Below, in pieces: positions 1 to 9,290 of a stretch of 64,000 bases of DNA (position 1 is its first letter; the number at the start of each line of letters is the position of its first letter). The notes under the pieces were generated by a model that saw only the letters and a list, made by a program, of their open reading frames with translations, was not told the DNA's origin and made no database searches. Both the position numbers and the translations under genes were made by a program. This DNA comes from CAVRAZ01 sp963719135. Lineage in GTDB: Bacteria; Pseudomonadota; Gammaproteobacteria; DSM-19610. Location of the stretch: contig CAVRAZ010000001.1 in assembly GCA_963719135.1 (NCBI GenBank), forward strand, positions 372,001 to 436,000, read 5' to 3'.

Positions 1-615
1 GACCAGGTATGAGAAGACTCCGGTGCTACCGACCAAGAACAGGTTTACGCACCCCAACCACAGCGCGATACGCTTTATCTGAGCGCTGTCGATGTGAATC
101 ACCCAGTGCCGTATCGGTGCATAACCACGACGCACCAGGGGCGCGATCAGAATCAGGATCAGCGACAACGCAAACAGCGCAATGAGAATCCCCTCGTTGG
201 GATGTTTAATCCACACATTCACGGGCCTTCCATCGCGCGCACCTGTTATAAGAAAGCCATGATCCAACGACGAACCGACCGGCACATTGATGCCCACCTC
301 GAACGTTCCATCTTGGCGCCTCATAGGCGAACGCATCACGCCGTCGATCACCCGGGTACCCGTCGGACGCATCAATTCGGGAACCGTCGCCCAGTTATTG
401 ACACCCCAGACGAGCGTCACTTCCCCGGCTTCGGGCATGAAATATTTGATTGTTCTTGCCTCGGCGGTTTCGGTTATCGAGCCTTTGGCGGCGGGCGTTT
501 CGCTTGATTCCTGTTGCGGCCTGGTGTCGGCTGACAAATTCGAATCGCCCAATGCGGAATGGCTCATCAGTAACGCCAGCGCGGCTGAAAAGATGATAGG
601 CGTACGTCTCCACAT
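1..615 (-). CDS. Exported membrane protein with CBM48-like domain (3' end outside window)
   Basis: The frame is open from an ATG at 615 to the left edge, giving 205 residues with no stop. Residues 1-22 form a signal peptide. Residues about 58-136 read like an immunoglobulin-fold early-set/CBM48 module, with a conserved-looking W-G-V-N-N-W stretch and an R-R-Q-D-G-T-F turn. A hydrophobic helix follows at about 142-160, then a basic segment, and a second helix starts near 183. The layout suggests a periplasmic sensing or carbohydrate-binding domain joined to a multi-spanning membrane part, but the catalytic or transport half lies outside. I do not recognise the family. It is separate from the rnhB operon, with a 168-base gap. 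Confidence 0.6.
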   Translation of the reverse strand, partial: MWRRTPIIFSAALALLMSHSALGDSNLSADTRPQQESSETPAAKGSITETAEARTIKYFMPEAGEVTLVWGVNNWATVPELMRPTGTRVIDGVMRSPMRRQDGTFEVGINVPVGSSLDHGFLITGARDGRPVNVWIKHPNEGILIALFALSLILILIAPLVRRGYAPIRHWVIHIDSAQIKRIALWLGCVNLFLVGSTGVFSYLV

Positions 616-783
616 GATAAGCTTTAAAAACCTCCCATTTCCAAGTTACAACGTCTCGCGGTCACCGCATCGGATCTCCCTGCGCGGTCTTGCGAAAAAA
701 CGCATCCGCTACCGTTTTCCTCCACTATGCTGAAGCCGTCGGTTACGAAGTTCAAATCACGACCCGCATCGGCAGTAAAGAAC

Positions 784-1392
784 TCATGATCCCGCTTGTT
801 CGAGGACCCGGCGGATGGGCGCGTACGACCGCCGGTGTATCGGCGTCACGCCAAGCCGGTGCAAAGCCTCGACGTGCTGTCTGCTCGGGTAGCCCTTGTG
901 CCGCGCGAAGCCGTAGCCGGGATAGACGGCATCGAGCGCGCACATCTCGCGGTCGCGCGCGACTTTGGCGATGATCGACGCGGCGCTGATGGCGGGCACC
1001 GTCGCGTCGCCGCCGACGATCGCTTCGGCTTCGCAGGCGACGCGCGGACAGCGGTTGCCATCGACCAGCACCTTGCACGGCGCAATGTCCAGCGCCTCGA
1101 CGGCGCGGCGCATGGCCAGCAGGCTGGCCTGCAGGATGTTGATGGCGTCGATCTCCTCGACCTCGGCGCGGCCCAGGGCCCAGGCCAGCGATCGTCCGCG
1201 GATCAGCACGTCGAGCTGTTCGCGCCGGCGCTCGCTCAGTTGCTTCGAATCGGCCAGCCCGTCGATCGGCCGCGCCGGATCGAGAATCACCGCGGCGGCG
1301 ACCACCGGTCCGGCCAGCGGTCCGCGGCCGACTTCGTCGACACCGGCGACGTACCCTTCGAACGCTGCGTTCAGTGCTTCTTCGAGCGTCAT
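784..1392 (-). CDS. rnhB: Ribonuclease HII
   Basis: Cleaves RNA in RNA-DNA hybrids and starts removal of misincorporated ribonucleotides in the cytoplasm. The 202-residue product has the RNase HII signature G-V-D-E-V-G-R-G at 17-24, with acidic residues D19 and E20, and a later D-G-N-R motif. Size is normal for the family. The frame stays open far upstream, but the family N-terminus and an ATGA overlap with the lpxB stop fix the start at 1392. It is the last gene of the lpx cluster, as in many gammaproteobacteria; dnaE, which often follows, is not present here. Confidence 0.93.
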   Translation of the reverse strand: MTLEEALNAAFEGYVAGVDEVGRGPLAGPVVAAAVILDPARPIDGLADSKQLSERRREQLDVLIRGRSLAWALGRAEVEEIDAINILQASLLAMRRAVEALDIAPCKVLVDGNRCPRVACEAEAIVGGDATVPAISAASIIAKVARDREMCALDAVYPGYGFARHKGYPSRQHVEALHRLGVTPIHRRSYAPIRRVLEQAGS

Positions 1393-2531
1393 TGTGCCCC
1401 CCAGCGTTGCAGCAGACATTCGGCGGCGCGCCGGCTCGCGCCGGCCGGAAACTGTGCACGCACCGCGCGAAAGCCCTCCACCTGCGCGCACCGTTCGCGG
1501 TCGCCGGCGAGCAGCTTCAGCAGCGCCGGCGCCAGTCGGTCGGCGCGCGCGTCGTGCTGCAGAAACTCGGGCACGAGTTGACGCCCGGCCAGCAGGTTCG
1601 GCAGGCTGACGTAAGGCACGCGCAGCCGTGAGCGGATCAACCGGTGGCTGAGCGGATGCAGGCGATAGGCCACCAGCAGCGGCCGCTCCAGAAGCAGACA
1701 TTCGAGCGTCACCGTGCCGGAGGCGGCGAGCACCGCGTCGGCCGCGGCGATCACGCGCTGGGTGTCGCCCGAAAACAGCGCGACGGGCACGTCTCGATCC
1801 GCTGTATCCAGATAACGCCGCAGCCACGCATGCAATGCCGGCGTCGCCGCCGCCACCGCAAAGCGCAGTGCGGGCTCGGCGCGATGACAACGCGCGGCGA
1901 CCTCGAGGAACAGCGGAAACAGGCGCTCGACTTCGGCGCGGCGGCTGCCGGGCAGCAGTGCGACCAGCGGTCCGTGCCGGTCGAGCCGCAAGGCGTCGCG
2001 CGCGGCGTTCGGATCCAGCGGCGCGGGAATCGCGTCGACCAGTGGATGGCCGACGAATTGCACGTCGACGCCCGCGTAACAGGCGGCTTCGAACGGAAAC
2101 AGTGTCATCACCAGGTCGACCGAACGCGCGACCCGGTGCACGCGTTCCGGCCGCCAGGCCCACACCGAGGGACCGACATACTGCACGCTGGGAATGCCGC
2201 ACTGTCTGAGGCGGGCGGCCAGTCCGAGATTGAAGTCCGGCGCGTCGATACCGACGAACAGATCGGTGCGCGCGGCGGCGAGCTGCTTCCTCAGGATCCT
2301 GCGCCGCCACCAAAGCCGCGGCAGGTGCGCGGCGACTTCGACCAGCCCCATCACCGCGAACGCTTCCATCGGCGCCAGTCCATCACAGCCGGCCTTCCGC
2401 ATCAGCGGTCCGGCCAGGCCGCGGCATTCGAGGTGGGGGACCAGCGCCGCCAGCGCGTGCATCAGGCCGGCGCCGAGCCGGTCGCCGGAAGGCTCGCAGG
2501 CCGACAGACCGACACGCCGCAGGCCCGCCAT
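1389..2531 (-). CDS. lpxB: Lipid-A-disaccharide synthase
   Basis: GT19-family glycosyltransferase that joins UDP-2,3-diacylglucosamine and lipid X to form the lipid A disaccharide at the inner face of the cytoplasmic membrane. The 380-residue product begins with the typical L-S-A-C-E-P-S-G-D segment (residues 9-17) and later has the L-L-P-G-S-R-R-A-E-V element common to LpxB. Length is normal. It overlaps lpxA by one base (TGATG) and rnhB by four (ATGA), so the three are probably translationally coupled. Confidence 0.95.
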   Translation of the reverse strand: MAGLRRVGLSACEPSGDRLGAGLMHALAALVPHLECRGLAGPLMRKAGCDGLAPMEAFAVMGLVEVAAHLPRLWWRRRILRKQLAAARTDLFVGIDAPDFNLGLAARLRQCGIPSVQYVGPSVWAWRPERVHRVARSVDLVMTLFPFEAACYAGVDVQFVGHPLVDAIPAPLDPNAARDALRLDRHGPLVALLPGSRRAEVERLFPLFLEVAARCHRAEPALRFAVAAATPALHAWLRRYLDTADRDVPVALFSGDTQRVIAAADAVLAASGTVTLECLLLERPLLVAYRLHPLSHRLIRSRLRVPYVSLPNLLAGRQLVPEFLQHDARADRLAPALLKLLAGDRERCAQVEGFRAVRAQFPAGASRRAAECLLQRWGAQ

Positions 2532-3325
2532 CAGCGTAGGATGCTGCGTTCGCGGTCTTGCAGAAACCGGCGCAGCGGCGCAATCACCGGCGCGGTCTCC
2601 TCGAGCGCCTGCAACCGCTCGATCGCCGCGTCCAGCGTCAGCTCGGACCGATACAGAATCCGGTAGGCTTCGCGCAGTTGCTTGAGCGCCGCTTCGTCGA
2701 AGCCGCGGCGCTTCAACCCTTCGGCGTTGATGCCGCGCGGCCGCGAGCGCCCTTCCGAAACGCGCACGAAGGGCGGCACATCCTTGTTGATGCGCGCGCC
2801 GTAGGCGGTGAACGCGTGCTGCCCGATGCGGCAGAACTGGTGCACCAGCGTGAACCCGCCCAGCACGGCATGGTCACCGATCTCGACGTGTCCGGCCAGC
2901 GTGGCGCCGTTGGCGAATATCACCTGGTTGCCGACCTTGCAGTCGTGCGCGATGTGCACGTACGCCATGATCCAGTTGTCGTCGCCGATGCGGGTGACGC
3001 CCGCGTCCTGCGCGGTGCCGCGATTGATGCTGACGTACTCGCGGATGGTGTTGCGCTCGCCGATCTCCAGCCGGGTCGGCTCGCCGCGGTATTTCTTGTC
3101 CTGCGGGTCCTCGCCGATGGAGGCGAATTGATAGATGCGCGTACCGGCGCCGATGCGGCCCGGCCCGCGGATCACGACGTGCGGTCCGATGCGGCAGCCG
3201 GCCTGTATCTCGACGCCCGCGTCGACGATGCTGTAGGCGCCGATCTCGACGTTGCCGGCCAGGCGCGCCGATGGATCGACCAGCGCGGTGGGATGGATCA
3301 GCCTTCGATCTTGCGTTCCGTGCAC
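2531..3325 (-). CDS. lpxA: UDP-N-acetylglucosamine O-acyltransferase
   Basis: Catalyses the first step of lipid A synthesis, transferring a 3-hydroxyacyl chain from ACP to UDP-GlcNAc. The 264-residue protein opens with I-H-P-T-A-L-V-D and consists of left-handed beta-helix hexapeptide repeats. It contains the A-H-D-C segment typical of LpxA and a C-terminal helical region. Length matches the family (about 260). It overlaps the 3' end of fabZ by 28 bases and lpxB by one base, inside the conserved lpxD-fabZ-lpxA-lpxB order. Confidence 0.95.
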   Translation of the reverse strand: MHGTQDRRLIHPTALVDPSARLAGNVEIGAYSIVDAGVEIQAGCRIGPHVVIRGPGRIGAGTRIYQFASIGEDPQDKKYRGEPTRLEIGERNTIREYVSINRGTAQDAGVTRIGDDNWIMAYVHIAHDCKVGNQVIFANGATLAGHVEIGDHAVLGGFTLVHQFCRIGQHAFTAYGARINKDVPPFVRVSEGRSRPRGINAEGLKRRGFDEAALKQLREAYRILYRSELTLDAAIERLQALEETAPVIAPLRRFLQDRERSILR

Positions 3326-3738
3326 ATGATCACCGCGGTCGCCGCCGTCTGGTCACCGACCCGCGCGAGCGTATCGAACACCCAGATGCCGCGCTTGTAG
3401 CGCTTCAGTCTGGCTTCCAGCATCAGTTGATCGCCCGGCTGCACCGGACGCTTGAAGCGCGCCTCGTCGATGCCGACGAGGTAGTACAGCGAATCGCGCT
3501 CGGCCTGGCACTCGACGCTCTTGAAGGCGAGCAGGCCGGTCGCCTGGGCCAGCGCCTCCAGGATCAGCACCCCCGGCATCACCGGCTTTTGCGGAAAATG
3601 CCCGAGAAAATAGGGTTCGTTGTAACTCACGTTCTTCAGCGCGATCAGCGATTCGCCCGGATGGTATTCGATCAGCCGGTCGACCAGGAGAAACGGATAG
3701 CGGTGCGGCAGGTGCCTTAGAATCTGATTGATATCCAC
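3298..3738 (-). CDS. fabZ: 3-hydroxyacyl-ACP dehydratase FabZ
   Basis: Hot-dog-fold dehydratase of type II fatty acid synthesis; it competes with LpxA for 3-hydroxyacyl-ACP, which explains the genomic pairing. In the 146-residue protein the motif H-F-P-Q-K-P-V-M-P-G places the catalytic His at 47 and the catalytic Glu at 61. The N-terminal L-P-H-R-Y-P-F-L-L-V-D is also typical. The coding region overlaps lpxA by 28 bases. A 241-base gap with a palindromic repeat separates it from lpxD. Confidence 0.95.
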   Translation of the reverse strand: MDINQILRHLPHRYPFLLVDRLIEYHPGESLIALKNVSYNEPYFLGHFPQKPVMPGVLILEALAQATGLLAFKSVECQAERDSLYYLVGIDEARFKRPVQPGDQLMLEARLKRYKRGIWVFDTLARVGDQTAATAVIMCTERKIEG

Positions 3739-3889
3739 GGTCGTTTAATTTTCCTTGGTCAATAGCGATCATTCCGCCGTGTGGTCGAGTCGCGGCGTTC
3801 CCGCGACCGGCAGTTGCCCGCCGGCGACTGCTTCGTCAGTCCGGTCCCCGAAACGCTCGGCCGGACGGTCTCTCCAGCACGCCCCGGTG

Positions 3890-3958
3890 CGTCATTCCGG
3901 CGAAGGCCGCAATCCATGGATCGCAGTGCCCTGGATCCCGGCCTTCGCCGGGATGACG
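3890..3958. repeat. REP-like palindromic repeat between lpxD and fabZ
   Basis: The two arms, CGTCATTCCGGCGAAGGCCG and CGGCCTTCGCCGGGATGACG, are nearly perfect inverse complements around a short spacer. Related half-sites ending in GGGATGACG or GGAATGACG occur near 15571, 23229, 23351 and 28741. It lies inside an apparent operon, so transcription must pass through the hairpin. Confidence 0.75.
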
Positions 3959-3979
3959 GTCCGGCGGACACAACGCCTT

Positions 3980-4987
3980 TCACTTGTCACCGGTACCTCG
4001 TTCGCGCGGCAGCCGTTCATCCAGCTGCTTGAACCGCACCGCGTTGCGCCGCCACGCGTCGTTGGCCATGATCGGCGTGCCCGAGGAATAGGTTCCCGGA
4101 CGCCGCAGCGAATGCGTCACCATCGACATGCCGGTAATCTGCACATGGTCGGCGATCTCCAGATGGCCGACGATGCCCACGCCGCCGCCGAGCGTGCACC
4201 AGGCGCCGATGCGCGCGCCGCCGCAGATACCGACGCAGGCGGCGATGGCGGTATGCTCGCCGATCACCACGTTGTGGGCGATCTGCACCTGATTGTCGAT
4301 TTTCACGCCGCGCCCGATCACGGTGTCGTCGAGCGTGCCGCGATCGACGGTGGTGTTGGCGCCGATCTCGACATCGTCGCCGATGCGCACACCGCCCAAC
4401 TGCGGCACCTTGAGCCAGTGTTCGCCGTGGCGCGTCAGGCCGAAGCCGTCGGCGCCGATCACCGCCCCCGGGTGAATGCGCACCCGCTCGCCCAGCGTGA
4501 CATTGTGCAACAGCGTGACGCCGGCAACCAGCGTCGAACCGGCGCCGACGACCACGTCGCGCCCGATCAGGCAGCCGGGGCCGATGCGCGCACCGGCGCC
4601 GATGCGCGCGCCCGCCTCGACCACCGAGCGCGGCCCGACCCAGGCCTCGGGATGGACCGTCGCCGCCGGATCGATCAGGGCACCGGGATCGAGCCCGCGC
4701 TGCGGCGCGGGTTCGGGATGCAGCAGCCGCGCCGCGCGCACGAAGCTGGCATAGGGCGCGTCGCTCAGCACGACCGCCGGGGCGCCGCAGCGCGAAGCGT
4801 CGCCGGGCGCGATCAGGACCGCGGTCGCCCCAGTCCGGGCCAGTTCCTGCTTGTGGCGCGCGTCGGCGTAAAAGCCGAGCGCGCCCGCGCCAGCCGAGGC
4901 CAGGCTGGCCACCCGGGTCAGCGAGGCGTCGCCGTCGCCCCGGTACTCGAGACCGAGCGCGCCGGCCAGCTCAGCGACCGTCGGCAT
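3980..4987 (-). CDS. lpxD: UDP-3-O-acylglucosamine N-acyltransferase
   Basis: Adds the N-linked hydroxyacyl chain in the third step of lipid A synthesis. The 335-residue protein has the LpxD N-terminal domain (residues 1 to about 100, starting T-V-A-E-L-A-G-A-L-G). A long hexapeptide-repeat beta-helix follows and contains Q-I-A-H-N-V-V-I-G, with a short C-terminal tail ending R-F-K-Q-L-D-E-R-L. Length is standard. It sits directly downstream of the Skp/OmpH gene (34-base gap), as in other gammaproteobacteria. Confidence 0.94.
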   Translation of the reverse strand: MPTVAELAGALGLEYRGDGDASLTRVASLASAGAGALGFYADARHKQELARTGATAVLIAPGDASRCGAPAVVLSDAPYASFVRAARLLHPEPAPQRGLDPGALIDPAATVHPEAWVGPRSVVEAGARIGAGARIGPGCLIGRDVVVGAGSTLVAGVTLLHNVTLGERVRIHPGAVIGADGFGLTRHGEHWLKVPQLGGVRIGDDVEIGANTTVDRGTLDDTVIGRGVKIDNQVQIAHNVVIGEHTAIAACVGICGGARIGAWCTLGGGVGIVGHLEIADHVQITGMSMVTHSLRRPGTYSSGTPIMANDAWRRNAVRFKQLDERLPRERGTGDK

Positions 4988-5021
4988 CAGCGCCTGCCCG
5001 CCGCAATCCCGCCGCGCCCGG

Positions 5022-5519
5022 TTACTTCAGCTTGGCCAGAATCTTGTCGGTGACGTCCATGGCATCGCTGGAATAGAGCACGCCCTGACCGAGTATCAGG
5101 TCGTACTTCTCTTCCTTGGCCAGCGAGGTCATCGCGTCGTAGACTTCGTTCTGCAGCTTGGTCAGCACTTCGTTGTTGCGCAGGTTCAGGTCCTCCTGGA
5201 ACTCGTCGTTGCGGCGTTTCAGGTCGCGGCGCTTGCCGGTCAGATCGCGTTCGATCTTCTGCGCTTCGTCGTCGCTCATCACGGCGCCGTCGCGGCGCAG
5301 CCGCTCTTCCAGCGATTGAATGCTCTTCTGCAGCGCCACCAGTTCCTGGCGCCGCGGTTCGAATTCGGTTTCGATCTTCTTCTGCGCCGCCTTGGCCTGC
5401 GGCGCCTCCGCGACCAGCTTCACCATGTTGACGACGCCGATCTTGGTTTCGGCCCACGCCGGCGCCGCCGCCAGCACCAGCGCCGCGACCGCTCCCACCA
5501 GATAATTTGAACGCTTCAA
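5022..5519 (-). CDS. skp: Periplasmic chaperone Skp/OmpH
   Basis: OmpH/Skp-family periplasmic chaperone that holds unfolded outer-membrane proteins on their way to BamA. A signal peptide ends at A-W-A, followed by the family start E-T-K-I-G-V-V-N and a long charged coiled-coil (about residues 35-115). I chose a TTG start at 5519 because AGGAG sits seven bases upstream and the signal peptide then begins M-K-R-S-N. An in-frame ATG at 5534 gives 170 residues but has no clear ribosome site. It lies between bamA and lpxD, the conserved location. Confidence 0.88.
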   Translation of the reverse strand: MKRSNYLVGAVAALVLAAAPAWAETKIGVVNMVKLVAEAPQAKAAQKKIETEFEPRRQELVALQKSIQSLEERLRRDGAVMSDDEAQKIERDLTGKRRDLKRRNDEFQEDLNLRNNEVLTKLQNEVYDAMTSLAKEEKYDLILGQGVLYSSDAMDVTDKILAKLK

Positions 5520-5573
5520 GGTCAGTCTCCTCATGTCTATCGTATCGAAGGGCGTCCGGCGCGCGCCGGGACG

Positions 5574-7859
5574 TCAGAACGGCACACCGAGCGTGAACTG
5601 GAATGCCTGTGTTTTGTCGCCTTTCTGGTCGTTGATCGCCTGCGCCAGGCTGATCGCCAGCGGCCCGACCGGCGACAACCAGGTGGCGGAGAGGCCGTAC
5701 GACGCCCGCAGATCGTTGACGCTGAATTGTCGCACACCCGTAAACACGTTGCCCGCGTCGAAGAACAGACCGAGGCGGACGGCATTGGTTTCGCTGGCGA
5801 ACTGCGGCGGGAACACCAGTTCCATGTTGCCCACGGTGCGGAAGCTGGCGCCCAGCGGATCGCCGAACTGGTCGGTCGGCCCCAGGGTGTTGTCCTCGTA
5901 GCCGCGCACCGAGCGCACGCCGCCGGCGTAGAAATTCTCGAAGAACGGCAGGCTGCTGAACTTGCCGTACCCGTCGCCGTAGCCGACCTCGGCGTTGAGC
6001 GACAGCACCAGCAACCGGGTCAGCGGGAAGTAGTTCTGCTGGCGCAGGTTGATCTTGTAGAACTCGAGGTCCGAGCCCGGAATCTTCGTTTCCAGGCCAA
6101 GGCTGGACACGCCGCCCTTGGACGGGAACACGACCTTGTTGCGCGTGTCGTGCGACCAGCTCGCCGTGAGCGCGGCGCTGGCGAAGCGCTTGCCGTACTG
6201 GTCGATGAAATCGATGATCTCCGACGACGGCAGCGACGCCGGCTTGAGCTTGAGGTATTCGACCCCGATACCGAAGTTGATGTTGTCGAACTCGTTGACG
6301 GGAATGCCGTAGCGCAGATTGCCGCCGTAGGTGTCCGTCGTGTAGTTGGTGATGTTCGCCTGCTGGGCGTCGGTCGAACGCGAGTACAGGCTGAAGCCGC
6401 GGCTGACGCCGTCGACGGTGTAATAGGGATTGGTATAGGAAAAACTGTAGGTGCGGTTGACCCGGCTGTTGTCGACCGCAAGGCTGACCGCCTTGCCGGT
6501 GCCCAGGAAGTTCTGCTGCGAGATGCTGGCATTGATGAGAAATCCGGCGGTCTGCGAATAGCCCACGCCCAGCGACAGGCTGCCCGACGGCTGCTCGGTG
6601 ACCGAATAGTTCACATCGACCTGATCGGAGGTGCCCGGCACGGCCGGCGTCTCGACGTTGACCTCCTCGAAGAAGCCGAGCCGCTGCAGGCGCGTGCGCG
6701 AGCGCTCCACCTTGTCGCCCGAGAACCAGCCGCCCTCCAACTGGCGCATTTCCTGGCGCAGCACGATATCGCGCGTCTTGGCATTGCCGGCATAGTTGAT
6801 GCGATGCACGTAGACGCGCTTGCCCGGATCGACGTAGAAGGTCAGCGTGACCTCGCGCGACTTCTCGTCGATGTCCGGCACCGTGTTGACGTTGGCGAAC
6901 GCGAACCCGACGTTGCTCAAGCGGTCGCTGATCTTCTCCACGGTATCGGTGACGCGTTTTCGCGAGAACACCTCGCCGGCGTTGATCTGCACGTCCGGAT
7001 ACAGTTCCTCGGCCGGCACCACCAGATCGCCGGAAAGCTTCACTTCCTTGACCCGGTACTGTTCGCCCTCGGCGACGTTGATGGTGATGTAGATGTCTTT
7101 CTTGTCGGGCGTGATCGAGACCTGGGTGGACTCGACGTTGAATTTGAGATACCCGCGGTCCTGGTAGTAGGAACGCAGGGTCTCCAGGTCGGCCGCCAGT
7201 TTCTGGCGCGAATACTGGTCGTTCTTGGTGTAGAACGACCAGAAGCCCGAGGTGCCCAGCGCCATCCGGTCGAGCAGCGTCTCGTCGTCGAACACCTTGT
7301 TGCCGACGATATTGATTTCGCGGATCCGCGCCACCGCGCCTTCGGAGATGTCGATGAGTATGCCGACCCGGTTGCGCTCCATCGGCGTCACGGTGGTGTC
7401 GATGCGCACCCCGTACTTGCCGCGCGAATAGTACTGGCGCTGCAGTTCCTGCTCGACCTTGTCCAGCAGCGAGCGGTTGAACACGGCGCCTTCGGCGAAG
7501 CCGATGTCCTTGAGCGACTTGAGCAGCGGGTCGGTTTCGATGTCCTTGTTGCCCTTGATCCGGATGCTGGCGATGCCGGGGCGCTCCTCGACGGCGATCA
7601 CCAGCACGTTGCCGTCGCGCCCGAGCTGGATGTTCTTGAAGAATCCCGATTTGAACAGCGCGGCGAGCGCCTGCTCGGAGGTCTTCACGTCGAACGGGTC
7701 GCCCACCTTGACGGGAAAATAGTTGAACACGGTGCCCGGCGATATGCGCTGCAGGCCCTCGATGCGGATGTCGCTCACCACGAAACTGTCGAACCCGAAC
7801 GCCGGGAATGCGACAGCCACCGCCACTAGTGCCAGCACCAGAACCCGTTTCATCAGCAT
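5574..7859 (-). CDS. bamA: Outer membrane protein assembly factor BamA
   Basis: Core Omp85 protein of the BAM complex, which folds beta-barrel proteins into the outer membrane. The 761-residue protein has a signal peptide (residues 1-22), then five POTRA domains beginning F-V-V-S-D-I-R-I-E-G-L-Q-R (to about 420). A 16-strand barrel follows, with the V-R-G-Y-E loop-6 motif near 650 and a C-terminus ending in F. Length is standard. The second ATG, at 7853, has better spacing from GGAACAGGA and may be the real start. It lies between rseP and skp. Confidence 0.96.
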   Translation of the reverse strand: MLMKRVLVLALVAVAVAFPAFGFDSFVVSDIRIEGLQRISPGTVFNYFPVKVGDPFDVKTSEQALAALFKSGFFKNIQLGRDGNVLVIAVEERPGIASIRIKGNKDIETDPLLKSLKDIGFAEGAVFNRSLLDKVEQELQRQYYSRGKYGVRIDTTVTPMERNRVGILIDISEGAVARIREINIVGNKVFDDETLLDRMALGTSGFWSFYTKNDQYSRQKLAADLETLRSYYQDRGYLKFNVESTQVSITPDKKDIYITINVAEGEQYRVKEVKLSGDLVVPAEELYPDVQINAGEVFSRKRVTDTVEKISDRLSNVGFAFANVNTVPDIDEKSREVTLTFYVDPGKRVYVHRINYAGNAKTRDIVLRQEMRQLEGGWFSGDKVERSRTRLQRLGFFEEVNVETPAVPGTSDQVDVNYSVTEQPSGSLSLGVGYSQTAGFLINASISQQNFLGTGKAVSLAVDNSRVNRTYSFSYTNPYYTVDGVSRGFSLYSRSTDAQQANITNYTTDTYGGNLRYGIPVNEFDNINFGIGVEYLKLKPASLPSSEIIDFIDQYGKRFASAALTASWSHDTRNKVVFPSKGGVSSLGLETKIPGSDLEFYKINLRQQNYFPLTRLLVLSLNAEVGYGDGYGKFSSLPFFENFYAGGVRSVRGYEDNTLGPTDQFGDPLGASFRTVGNMELVFPPQFASETNAVRLGLFFDAGNVFTGVRQFSVNDLRASYGLSATWLSPVGPLAISLAQAINDQKGDKTQAFQFTLGVPF

Positions 7860-7919
7860 CCTGTTCCGTTAGATTCGTTCAAGCAGCCTGGATCGGATGA
7901 CGCGCACCGGGGCGCGCCG

Positions 7920-9290
7920 TCAACTCGCGCCGAACACGCGGCTGATGTCGTTGTAGAACGCCAACCCCATCAGCACCAGCAGCACGGCGATGCCGATGCG
8001 CATGCCGACCATCTGCGCCGCGTCCGACAGCGGCCTGCCGGTCAGCCATTCGAAGACGTAGTACAACAGGTGGCCGCCGTCGAGAATCGGCACCGGCAGC
8101 AGATTGAGCACGCCCAGACTGATGCTGACGATGGCGAGGAACTTGAGGAAACTGGAAAAGCCCACCTGCGCGGAATAGCCCGCGTACTGGGCGATGCTGA
8201 TCGGGCCGCTGATGTTCTCCACCGACGCCCGCCCGGTGATCATGCCCCACAGGGTGCGCAGGGTCAGCGCGCTGACCTCCCAGGTCTTCTCCAGCGCCTT
8301 GCCGCCGGCGTCGAGCGGCGCATAGCGGACGGTGACGCGCAGCGGATCGTCGCGGGTGTCGGGTACGCGCACCATCGCGCCGATCTGCCCGACCGTGGCG
8401 CCGTCCTGTTCGACCGCCCGCGGCAGCACGGTCAGATCGACGTCCATGCCGTCACGCAGCACGCGCGTTACGATCGTTTGTCCGGGCCGCGCGCGCACAT
8501 ACACCACCCAGTCGTCCCAGCCGTCGATGGCCCGGCCGTCGGCGGAAAGGATGCGGTCGCCCGGCTGCAGACCGGCCTCGGCCGCCGCACCGCCCTCGAC
8601 CACGCGGTCGATCACCGGTGCCGCCTGCAGGCGCTTGGGACTGAGACCGAGATTGCCGAGCAACCCGCCCTTGTCCAGCACCCCGGGCGCTTGGGCGAAA
8701 TCCAGCACCAGCGCGCGCGCGACGCCGTCGGGCTGGCGCACCTGCAGCGCGATCTTCGAGTCGTCGAGCGCCGCCTCGAGCAGTTCGACGGTGACGTCGT
8801 CCCAGGTCGGCGTGCTGCGGCCGTCGATCGCCACCAGTTCGTCGTCGGGCCGGAAGCCGGTGGACGCCGCGTACGAGCCGACCTGCACCGCGCCGACGAC
8901 CGGCCGGATGCCCGGCACGCCGCTGGCGTACATGACCCAGTAGGCGAAGACCGCGAAAATGAAGTTGAACACCGGACCGGCCATGGCGATCGCCGAACGC
9001 ACGCCGGTCGACTTGCGGTTGAAGGCGCGGTCGAGTTCGTCTTCCGCCACGGGCGCCTCGCGCTCGTCGAGCATCTTCACGTAGCCGCCGAGCGGAATCG
9101 CGGCGATGGTGAACTCGGTGCGGTCCGCCCCGAAGCGCCGCACGTAGATCGGCCGGCCGAACCCGATCGAGAACCGCAGCACCTTGACGCCGAGCTTGCG
9201 CGCGACCCAGAAGTGACCGAACTCGTGCACCGCCACCAGCACGCCGATGGCCACCAGAAAAGCAAGAAGCGAACCCAAGAAACCCGTCAT
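7920..9290 (-). CDS. rseP: Site-2 zinc metalloprotease RseP
   Basis: Inner-membrane protease that cuts anti-sigma factor RseA in the sigma-E response and also clears remnant signal peptides. The 456-residue protein has the zinc motif H-E-F-G-H at 22-26 in the first transmembrane segment. Two PDZ domains lie in the middle (around 120-300), and the second catalytic motif N-L-L-P-V-P-I-L-D-G-G lies near residue 400. The frame runs open upstream, but family length and an ATGA overlap with dxr set the start at 9290. Its place beside bamA is conserved. Confidence 0.95.
   Translation of the reverse strand: MTGFLGSLLAFLVAIGVLVAVHEFGHFWVARKLGVKVLRFSIGFGRPIYVRRFGADRTEFTIAAIPLGGYVKMLDEREAPVAEDELDRAFNRKSTGVRSAIAMAGPVFNFIFAVFAYWVMYASGVPGIRPVVGAVQVGSYAASTGFRPDDELVAIDGRSTPTWDDVTVELLEAALDDSKIALQVRQPDGVARALVLDFAQAPGVLDKGGLLGNLGLSPKRLQAAPVIDRVVEGGAAAEAGLQPGDRILSADGRAIDGWDDWVVYVRARPGQTIVTRVLRDGMDVDLTVLPRAVEQDGATVGQIGAMVRVPDTRDDPLRVTVRYAPLDAGGKALEKTWEVSALTLRTLWGMITGRASVENISGPISIAQYAGYSAQVGFSSFLKFLAIVSISLGVLNLLPVPILDGGHLLYYVFEWLTGRPLSDAAQMVGMRIGIAVLLVLMGLAFYNDISRVFGAS

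Noticed and set aside
5727..7829. 700-residue plus-strand open frame opposite bamA
   Set aside because: Composition is a shadow of bamA on the other strand, with no ribosome site and no family features.
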